A stretch of DNA of 7,414 nucleotides from CAYOID01 sp964573115 (GTDB lineage: Bacteria > Desulfobacterota > Desulfovibrionia > Desulfovibrionales > Desulfothermaceae): contig CAZNIP010000129.1 of NCBI GenBank assembly GCA_964573115.1, positions 1-7,414 on the forward strand, in the 5' to 3' direction. The first letter of the stretch is position 1. Each line of letters starts with the position of its first letter. The translations under genes were made by a program, and so were the position numbers. This document shows, piece after piece, positions 1 to 5,023 of the stretch. Under the pieces are notes generated by a model, which did not search any database, was not told the origin of the DNA, and saw only the letters and a program-made list of their open reading frames with translations.

Positions 1-815
1 TCTACCCTTACGAAGATCACTGGCGACCCCTTCTGGCCATGCTTGTGCTCTTTGGCCTGCTCTATGTCAGCCAGAATCGCGCCGCGTGGAAGAAATCCCT
101 GCTCTATGCCTGGATCCTGGGGCTGGTGGTCATGGGGGTGCTCATGCGGGGCGGCATCCTCGGTCTGCAGCCAGTGGAGACCACCAGATGGGGAGGGCTG
201 CCTCTGACCCTGCTCCTCTCGGTCTTCGGCCTGACGGCGGCCTACCCCCTGGGGGTCCTCCTGGCTCTGGGACGCCAGTCGGACATGTCCGGGGTGCGCA
301 CCCTCAGCGTGGTCTACATCGAGCTCATCCGCGGGGTGCCCCTGATCAGCCTGCTGTTCATGTCCTCGATCATCTTTCCCCTGTTTCTGCCCGAGGGGGT
401 GACATTCAACAAGATCCTCAGGGCCCAGGCAGCCATCATCCTCTTCACCGCCGCGTACATCGCCGAGGTGGTCCGGGGCGGTCTCCAGGGCATGAGCAAG
501 GGTCAGTACGAGGCCGCCCAGTCTCTGGGATTGAACTATGTCCTGACCATGCGGCTGGTCATCCTGCCCCAGGCCCTGAAGATGGTCATCCCGCCGACCG
601 TGAGCATCCTCATCTCTGCCTTCAAGGACACCTCCCTGGTGGTCATCATTGCCCTGTACGACGTCCTGAAGACTTCCAAGACCATCCTCTCGGATCCGGA
701 ATGGATGGGATTCAGCCCCGAGGTTTACATTTTTGTCGCTCTGCTCTACTTCCTGGGGTGCTTTTCCATGGCCAACTTCAGTCGTAAACTGGAGCGCGAG
801 CTGAACAGGGATTGA
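1..815 (+). CDS. aapM: General L-amino-acid ABC transporter permease, AapM type (5'-partial)
   Basis: Inner-membrane permease subunit of a polar/general L-amino-acid importer, HAAT/PAAT family. The frame is open to the left edge: the 12 codons before the ATG at 39 (YPYEDHWRPLLA) contain no stop and resemble internal AapM sequence, so the ATG at 39 is probably not the start. AapM proteins are usually near 370-400 aa, so roughly the first 100 or more residues are missing. Several hydrophobic membrane segments are visible, including LPLTLLLSVFGL, AAIILFTAAYI and VYIFVALLYFLG. The cytoplasmic EAA loop that docks the ATPase starts with the Glu codon at 510 (EAAQSLGL, ending VILPQAL). The stretches YIELIRGVPLI, FPLFLPEGV and FKDTSLV are typical of AapM rather than of GlnP. 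The ATPase gene follows after 13 bp. The family is very secure; the precise substrate range is not visible in the sequence. Confidence 0.9.
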   Translation, partial: YPYEDHWRPLLAMLVLFGLLYVSQNRAAWKKSLLYAWILGLVVMGVLMRGGILGLQPVETTRWGGLPLTLLLSVFGLTAAYPLGVLLALGRQSDMSGVRTLSVVYIELIRGVPLISLLFMSSIIFPLFLPEGVTFNKILRAQAAIILFTAAYIAEVVRGGLQGMSKGQYEAAQSLGLNYVLTMRLVILPQALKMVIPPTVSILISAFKDTSLVVIIALYDVLKTSKTILSDPEWMGFSPEVYIFVALLYFLGCFSMANFSRKLERELNRD

Positions 816-828
816 AAGTGAGGAAGCC

Positions 829-1605
829 ATGACCGTCGAACAACCACAGCACCACAGCACCTCCCGGACCGCAGACCCGATCATCCAGATCAACGGCCTC
901 CACAAGTGGTTCGGGGACTTCCACGTCCTGCGGGACATCAACCTCGATGTCCAGCGCGGGGAGCGCATCGTGGTCTGCGGGCCTTCAGGTTCGGGGAAAT
1001 CCACCCTCATTCGGTGCATCAACCACCTCGAAGAGCACCAGATGGGACAGATCGTGGTCGACGGCATCGAGCTGAGCAACAACATCAAGAACATCGAGAA
1101 GATCAGGGCTGAAGTGGGGATGGTCTTTCAGCACTTCAACCTCTTCCCCCACCTGTCCATCATGGAGAACCTGACCCTGGGACCGATCTGGGTCAGGAAG
1201 GTCCCCAGGCCCGAAGCCGAGAAAACAGCCATGCACTACCTGGAAAAGGTCCGGATCGCAGAGCAGGCCCACAAGTACCCGGGACAGCTCTCGGGGGGGC
1301 AGCAGCAGCGGGTGGCCATCGCCCGCAGCCTGTGCATGAAGCCCAAGGTCATGCTCTTTGACGAGCCGACCTCGGCCCTGGACCCGGAAATGATCAAGGA
1401 AGTCCTGGACGTGATGATCGACCTGGCCAACGAGGGCATGACCATGCTCGTGGTCTCCCATGAGATGGGCTTTGCCAAATCCGTGGCCCACCGGGTCCTG
1501 TTCATGGACGACGGACAGATCGTGGAGGGCAACTCCCCGCACGAGTTCTTCAACAACCCACAGCACGACCGGACCAAGCTCTTTCTGCACCAGATCCTCC
1601 ACTGA
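829..1605 (+). CDS. aapP: Amino-acid ABC transporter ATP-binding protein, AapP/GlnQ type
   Basis: Cytoplasmic ATPase (258 aa, normal family length) that powers the adjacent permease. In order it shows Walker A GPSGSGKST, the Q-loop region VGMVFQHFNLFPH, the ABC signature LSGGQQQR, Walker B VMLFDEPTSALDPE with the catalytic Glu, and the H-loop VVSHEMGFAK. The blocks WFGDFHVLRDINL, LEEHQMGQIVVDG and PIWVRK and the ending TKLFLHQILH match the AapP subgroup closely. About 27 N-terminal residues rich in His, Gln and Thr precede the conserved core (IQINGLHKWFGDF). The ATG at 829 has GAGGA at 820-824 upstream, only 4 nt away but purine-rich. It is co-transcribed with the permease (13-bp gap). The periplasmic binding protein and AapQ are not in the window and probably lie upstream. 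Confidence 0.95.
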   Translation: MTVEQPQHHSTSRTADPIIQINGLHKWFGDFHVLRDINLDVQRGERIVVCGPSGSGKSTLIRCINHLEEHQMGQIVVDGIELSNNIKNIEKIRAEVGMVFQHFNLFPHLSIMENLTLGPIWVRKVPRPEAEKTAMHYLEKVRIAEQAHKYPGQLSGGQQQRVAIARSLCMKPKVMLFDEPTSALDPEMIKEVLDVMIDLANEGMTMLVVSHEMGFAKSVAHRVLFMDDGQIVEGNSPHEFFNNPQHDRTKLFLHQILH

Positions 1606-1632
1606 TCCCTCCCTGACCGGAGAACGACGTCC

Positions 1633-2133
1633 ATGCTCCGCATTCACGAAATCCGCATCCTGGTCACCGGGGGGACGTTCGACAAGAGCTACGAACCCCT
1701 GACCGGCCAGTTGACCTTCAGGACCTCCCACGTCCGGGACATCCTGGAGCAGGTCAGATGCAAGCAGGCCACCACCCTGGAGACGGTCATGCTCAAGGAC
1801 AGCCTCAATTTCGCCCCCGGCGACCGGGAGGCCATCCGCGACCGCTGTCTGCAGTGCCCGGAGGAGCGGGTTCTGATCACCCACGGCACAGACACCATGG
1901 TCGAAACAGCACAGCTGATCGGGGCCATGGCCCCGGACAAGACCGTGGTCCTGACCGGAGCCATGATCCCGGTCACGGTCGTCAACTCCGATGCCCAGTT
2001 CAACCTCGGGTTCGCCTTCTCCGCTGTCCAGGCCCTGCCGCCCGGGGTCTACATCGCCATGAACGGCAAAATCTTCACCTGGGACAACGTCCGCAAGAAC
2101 ACCGATATGGGCGAATTCCAGACCCTGGACTGA
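1633..2133 (+). CDS. Stand-alone asparaginase N-terminal-domain protein
   Basis: A 166-aa protein corresponding to the N-terminal domain of bacterial L-asparaginase/glutaminase (Asparaginase, PF00710 type). Full-length enzymes are about 330 aa; the C-terminal domain is absent. Visible motifs are LVTGGTFD (nucleophile Thr15, equivalent to E. coli AnsB Thr12), ITHGTDTM at 82-89 (Thr86-Asp87, equivalent to Thr89-Asp90), VVLTGAM at 105-111, and NVRKNT with Lys155, equivalent to AnsB Lys162. Most of the catalytic set is therefore kept although the protein stops soon after the Lys. The AnsB Ser58 position seems to be Lys55 or close by, an uncertain alignment. The ATG at 1633 has GGAG at 1619-1622, 10 nt upstream. 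The next gene starts 6 nt after the stop, so no remnant of a C-terminal domain is present. It may hydrolyse Asn or Gln or bind them; activity cannot be inferred. It follows the amino-acid importer and is probably in the same transcript. Confidence 0.85.
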   Translation: MLRIHEIRILVTGGTFDKSYEPLTGQLTFRTSHVRDILEQVRCKQATTLETVMLKDSLNFAPGDREAIRDRCLQCPEERVLITHGTDTMVETAQLIGAMAPDKTVVLTGAMIPVTVVNSDAQFNLGFAFSAVQALPPGVYIAMNGKIFTWDNVRKNTDMGEFQTLD

Positions 2134-2139
2134 ACCGCT

Positions 2140-2826
2140 ATGGACACCTACCCAGTCTTCCTCAATCTCAGGGGCAAGACCTGCCTGGTGGTCGGCGCCG
2201 GGCAGGTCGGACAGCGCAAGATCCTCCGCCTGCTGGAGAGCCGCCCCGATCGGCTGTTCATCGTCGACCCCCGGCTGTCCGAGGACCTGGCCTCGACCTT
2301 TGCCGACCAGGACAACGTGACCGTCCTCAGGCGGGATTTTCGCCCCCAGGACCTGGACAACGTCTTTCTGGTCTTTGCCTCCACCTCGGACCAGGCCCTG
2401 AATGCCAGAATCAGCGAGCTCTGCTCCCAGCGGAACATCCTCTGCAACATCGTTGACCAGCCCCGGTACTGCAGCTTCATCGTCCCATCCATGCACACCC
2501 AGGGCGAGCTGACCATTGCCGTGTCCACGGGCGGGGCCAGCCCGGCCCTGGCCAGGAAGATCCGCCTGGACCTCGCAGAGAGGTTCGGTCCGGACTATGA
2601 CCTCTGGCTGAAACTGCTGCGGCGTGTGCGGACGCTGATCCTCAGCCAGGGCCACACCTCTGAGGACAACAAGCCCCTGTTCCAGACCTTGACAGACGAG
2701 GCCATTCTTGATGCCATTTCAAAGCGTGACCCTCTCCAGCTGAAAGGCCTCCTGGAGGGGAAGCTTCCCGCCGTGCTGCACCCGAGCATCAAGGACATGA
2801 CCCATGACCTCTTTGATCCTCTTTGA
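2140..2826 (+). CDS. sirC: Precorrin-2 dehydrogenase (siroheme synthase N-terminal type)
   Basis: Cytoplasmic NAD-dependent enzyme oxidising precorrin-2 to sirohydrochlorin, the branch point to siroheme (cofactor of sulfite reductases) and, in sulfate reducers, to heme by the siroheme route. It has 228 aa, the size of SirC/Met8p-like proteins, without the CysG methyltransferase half. It shows an N-terminal Rossmann fold with MDTYPVFLNLRGK, then VVGAGQVGQRK (residues 17-27, nucleotide-binding glycines). NIVDQPRYCSFIVPS (103-117) contains Asp106, equivalent to the catalytic Asp of CysG (Asp104) and Met8p. STGGASPALARK (129-140) is the dimerisation and active-site segment. Whether it also chelates iron, as Met8p does, cannot be told. 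The ATG at 2140 lies 6 nt after the asparaginase-like stop with no clear Shine-Dalgarno, suggesting translational coupling. Its last 23 nt overlap the next gene. Confidence 0.92.
   Translation: MDTYPVFLNLRGKTCLVVGAGQVGQRKILRLLESRPDRLFIVDPRLSEDLASTFADQDNVTVLRRDFRPQDLDNVFLVFASTSDQALNARISELCSQRNILCNIVDQPRYCSFIVPSMHTQGELTIAVSTGGASPALARKIRLDLAERFGPDYDLWLKLLRRVRTLILSQGHTSEDNKPLFQTLTDEAILDAISKRDPLQLKGLLEGKLPAVLHPSIKDMTHDLFDPL
2791..2795 (+). promoter_or_regulatory. Ribosome binding site for the HemX-like gene, inside the end of sirC
   Basis: AAGGA lies 8 nt before the ATG at 2804, an ideal spacing. This supports 2804 as the true start even though it makes the gene overlap sirC by 23 nt. Confidence 0.6.
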
Positions 2827-3631
2827 TCTGACCATTGCCCTGCTCTACTTCCTGGGGGCGCTGCTCTATCTGGCCGGAGTCCTGGGGAAGAACACCTTTC
2901 TGAAAAGGGTCTGCCTGGGGATCACCCTGACCGCCTTCGGCCTGCACACCCTGGATCTGGGATTGAAGTTCTTCACCGATCACAGCTTTGCCCTGTCTCA
3001 GGGGCAGTTCTACTTCAGCCTCCTGGCCTGGACCTTTCTGCTCATCTACTTTCTGGTCTGGTGGCGGCTCAAGCTCCAGTTCCTGGCCCTGACCGCCGCC
3101 CCTCTGGCCCTGATCCTGTTCACCTCGTCCATGGCCTTGAACACCACGCCCCTTCAGGTGCCCAGCCAGATGAGCGGCCTGTGGTTCGGGCTGCACGTGG
3201 CCGCTCTGTTCCTGAGCATCGCTCTGCTGGCCATGGCCTTTGGAGCCGGTCTCTGCTACATCTACGTGGACAAGCAGATCAAGGACAAGACCCGGCCGGG
3301 ACGACTGCGCAGGGACTTCCCGGCCCTGACCAGCTTTGACCGGGTCAACCACTGGGCCGTCAGCCTCGGGTTCCCCCTCTTCACCATCGGCATGCTGGCC
3401 GGCTTCCTGTGGGCCGGCTTCACCTGGGACCGCTTCTTTTCCTGGGATCCCAAGGAGATATGGAGCCTGATCATCTGGCTCCTCTTTGCCTACCTCTTCC
3501 ATCAGCGCCTGGCCCTGGGCTGGAAAGGGAAAAAGCCGGCAACCCTGGCCTCCTGGCTCTTTGTCCTCAGTGTGATCTCCCTCTTGATCATCAACTTCTT
3601 TCTGCCAACCCATCACAGCTTTCAACCCTGA
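2804..3631 (+). CDS. CcsA/HemX-family integral membrane protein (cytochrome c assembly protein family)
   Basis: A 275-aa polytopic inner-membrane protein of the CcsA/ResC/HemX family (PF01578 type), with about eight hydrophobic helices. It shows the tryptophan-rich motif of heme-handling proteins in reduced form: WAGFTWDRFFSWDPKEIW at residues 203-220, of which SWDPKE is the most conserved part. Candidate heme-ligand histidines are His131 (LWFGLHVAALF), His233 (FAYLFHQR) and His270/271 near the C-terminus (FLPTHHSF, matching the GLHSY region of CcsA). Its length and its place directly before hemA resemble HemX, known in Bacillus to modulate HemA levels. Its tryptophan motif is also consistent with a CcsA-type role in moving heme for cytochrome c assembly, without the large soluble domain of long CcsA proteins. 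The ATG at 2804 is chosen for its AAGGA. The stop is 3 nt before the hemA start. Confidence 0.87.
   Translation: MTSLILFDLTIALLYFLGALLYLAGVLGKNTFLKRVCLGITLTAFGLHTLDLGLKFFTDHSFALSQGQFYFSLLAWTFLLIYFLVWWRLKLQFLALTAAPLALILFTSSMALNTTPLQVPSQMSGLWFGLHVAALFLSIALLAMAFGAGLCYIYVDKQIKDKTRPGRLRRDFPALTSFDRVNHWAVSLGFPLFTIGMLAGFLWAGFTWDRFFSWDPKEIWSLIIWLLFAYLFHQRLALGWKGKKPATLASWLFVLSVISLLIINFFLPTHHSFQP
2808..2827 (+). repeat. Perfect 10-bp tandem duplication across the sirC stop / HemX-like start
   Basis: CCTCTTTGAT occurs twice head to tail (2808-2817 and 2818-2827). It covers the last codons and stop of sirC and codons 2-8 of the next gene. The unit length is not a multiple of three, so gain or loss of a copy changes how the two frames relate. 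Confidence 0.8.
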
Positions 3632-3634
3632 TTC

Positions 3635-4951
3635 ATGCAGTACACCATCGCCCTTGTTGGACTCAATCACCGCACCGCCCCGGTGGAGATCAGGGAACGC
3701 TTCGCCCTGAGCGAGACCTCCCCGGCCGATCTCGACGATCTCCAGGACGACGGCTCCATCCGGGAAATCATGCTCCTGTCCACCTGCAACCGGGTGGAGG
3801 TTCTGGCCGTCTCAGCCCAGGGGCAGAACCCGGCCGGACAGATCATCAAAGCCTGGGAATACGCCTGCGGGGCAGAACCGGGGACCCTGGCCGGATACAC
3901 CTACGTGCACAGCGATCTGCAGGCCGTGCGGCACGTCTTTCGCGTGGCCTCCAGCCTGGACTCCATGGTCCTTGGCGAACCCCAGATCCTGGGACAGCTC
4001 AAGGATGCCTACAGGCTGGCCGTCGACCACAACACCTCCAGGGTGATCATCAACCGGCTCATGCACAAGGCCTTCTCTGTGGCCAAGAGGATCCGCACCG
4101 AAACCGCCATTGCCCAGTCAGCCGTGTCCATCAGCTACGCTGCCGTGGAACTGGCCAAGGAGATCTTCGGGGACCTGTCCAGGCGAACGGCCATGCTCGT
4201 GGGGGCCGGAGAGATGGCCGAGCTGGCGGCCGCCCATCTCATCAACGACGGCATCGCCAGCCTCCTGGTGACCAACCGGACCTTGGCCAGGGCCCAGGAG
4301 CTGGCCCAGAGGTTCCAGGGACAGGCCGTTCCCTTTTCGTCCCTGTTCGACAGCCTGAACACCGCCGACATCGTCATCAGCTCAACCGGGGCCAGCCAGA
4401 CCGTCATTCAGGCCAGGGACATGAGGCAGGTCCTCAAAAAGCGCAAATACAGACCGATCTTCTTCATCGACATCGCCGTGCCCCGGGACATCGATCCGGA
4501 CGTCAACCGCCTCGACAACGTCTATCTCTACGACATCGACGACCTCAAAGGCGTGGTGGAAGAAAACCTGGCCCAGCGACGGGAGGAGGCCCAGGCTGCG
4601 GAATTGATCGTTGAGGAGGAGGTCCTGCACTTCGAGGAATGGCTCAAATCCCTGGCCCTGACCCCGACCATCGTCGACCTGCTCGAACACGGGGAGTCCA
4701 TTGCCCACAAAGAGATCCAGAAGACGCTGAAGAACCTTGGTCCGGATGTGTCCCCTGAGGTCGTCAAAGCCATAGAGACCCTTGGCGCCTCCCTGTCCAG
4801 GAAGCTCTACCACTTTCCGATCACCTTCCTCAAAAGACGGTCCCAGGAAGAGGACTCCTGCCAGTATTTCGTCTCCCTGATCCGGAGGATGTTCGACCTG
4901 GATCAGGACGTCATTCCCGAAGATGCCCACGCCTTCAAGAAAAAGAAGTGA
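3635..4951 (+). CDS. hemA: Glutamyl-tRNA reductase
   Basis: First committed enzyme of C5-pathway tetrapyrrole synthesis: NADPH-dependent reduction of Glu-tRNA(Glu) to glutamate-1-semialdehyde in the cytoplasm. At 438 aa it is a normal length. The N-terminal catalytic domain has LVGLNHRTAPVEIRERF and the nucleophile Cys51 in LLSTCNRVEVL. A conserved His100 stands in RHVFRVASSLDSMVLGEPQ, followed by ILGQLKDAY. The NADPH-binding domain has MLVGAGEMAELAA (187-199) and VTNRTLARA, then FFIDIAVPRDIDP. The C-terminal helical dimerisation domain follows, with a tail ending in four lysines. There is no recognisable Shine-Dalgarno: the ATG is 3 nt after the upstream TGA, so translation probably depends on coupling. 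The enteric Lys-Lys degradation signal at residues 3-4 is absent (MQYT). The operon position with sirC places both ends of the sirohydrochlorin branch under one control. Confidence 0.97.
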   Translation: MQYTIALVGLNHRTAPVEIRERFALSETSPADLDDLQDDGSIREIMLLSTCNRVEVLAVSAQGQNPAGQIIKAWEYACGAEPGTLAGYTYVHSDLQAVRHVFRVASSLDSMVLGEPQILGQLKDAYRLAVDHNTSRVIINRLMHKAFSVAKRIRTETAIAQSAVSISYAAVELAKEIFGDLSRRTAMLVGAGEMAELAAAHLINDGIASLLVTNRTLARAQELAQRFQGQAVPFSSLFDSLNTADIVISSTGASQTVIQARDMRQVLKKRKYRPIFFIDIAVPRDIDPDVNRLDNVYLYDIDDLKGVVEENLAQRREEAQAAELIVEEEVLHFEEWLKSLALTPTIVDLLEHGESIAHKEIQKTLKNLGPDVSPEVVKAIETLGASLSRKLYHFPITFLKRRSQEEDSCQYFVSLIRRMFDLDQDVIPEDAHAFKKKK

Positions 4952-4956
4952 GCGTG

Positions 4957-4985
4957 TTGACTCAGATCACCTTCCTGGTCATAAT
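4957..4985 (+). promoter_or_regulatory. Putative sigma70-type promoter for the double-Ddl gene
   Basis: TTGACT (4957-4962) and CATAAT (4980-4985) are separated by exactly 17 nt, each hexamer one base off consensus. It begins just after the hemA stop, and transcription would start near 4992, giving a leader of about 30 nt. The AT-rich CATAAT stands out in GC-rich surroundings. This suggests the ligase gene has its own promoter and need not be read only from the hemA transcript. No convincing terminator was seen in the spacer. Confidence 0.55.
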
Positions 4986-5001
4986 CCCCGGAATCAAAAC
5001 T

Positions 5002-5018
5002 GGAGACGCTGAAACAGC
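5002..5018 (+). promoter_or_regulatory. Distant Shine-Dalgarno plus small hairpin before the double-Ddl start
   Basis: GGAG at 5002-5005 is 18 nt before the ATG at 5024 (15 nt before the alternative TTG at 5021), too far for normal use. Between them, GCTG-AAA-CAGC (5008-5018) can form a 4-bp stem with a 3-nt loop. If folded, the effective spacing to the ATG falls to 7 nt. The short stem makes this tentative. Confidence 0.3.
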
Positions 5019-5023
5019 CTTTG

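Noticed and set aside
1606..1632. Possible terminator or promoter between the ATPase and the asparaginase-like gene
   Set aside because: No inverted repeat with a T-run and no paired -35/-10 hexamers were found in these 27 nt; only a GGAG ribosome site is present.
985..2655. Very long minus-strand open frame (556 codons) opposite the transporter ATPase, asparaginase-like and sirC genes
   Set aside because: It spans three well-supported genes, its translation is rich in Gly, Asp, His and Val with no family motif, and long antisense frames are expected where third codon positions are GC-rich.
741..2857. An 18-bp identical string (CTGCTCTACTTCCTGGGG) at 741-758 and 2840-2857
   Set aside because: Both copies encode LLYFLG in membrane helices with the same favoured codons; chance agreement in hydrophobic coding sequence is the simpler explanation than a repeat element.
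2789..3670. 293-codon minus-strand frame opposite the HemX-like gene
   Set aside because: Composition is Gly/Gln/Glu-rich with no motif; it is the antisense shadow of a membrane-protein gene with many Leu and Ala codons.
3409..4614. 401-codon + strand frame overlapping the HemX-like gene and hemA
   Set aside because: It has the low-complexity Arg/Gly/Pro/His make-up of an out-of-frame read of GC-rich coding DNA, and it crosses the clear boundary between two recognised genes.
4949..5023. Terminator after hemA
   Set aside because: The only inverted repeat is the 4-bp GCTG/CAGC stem next to the ligase start, which has no following T-run long enough for an intrinsic terminator.
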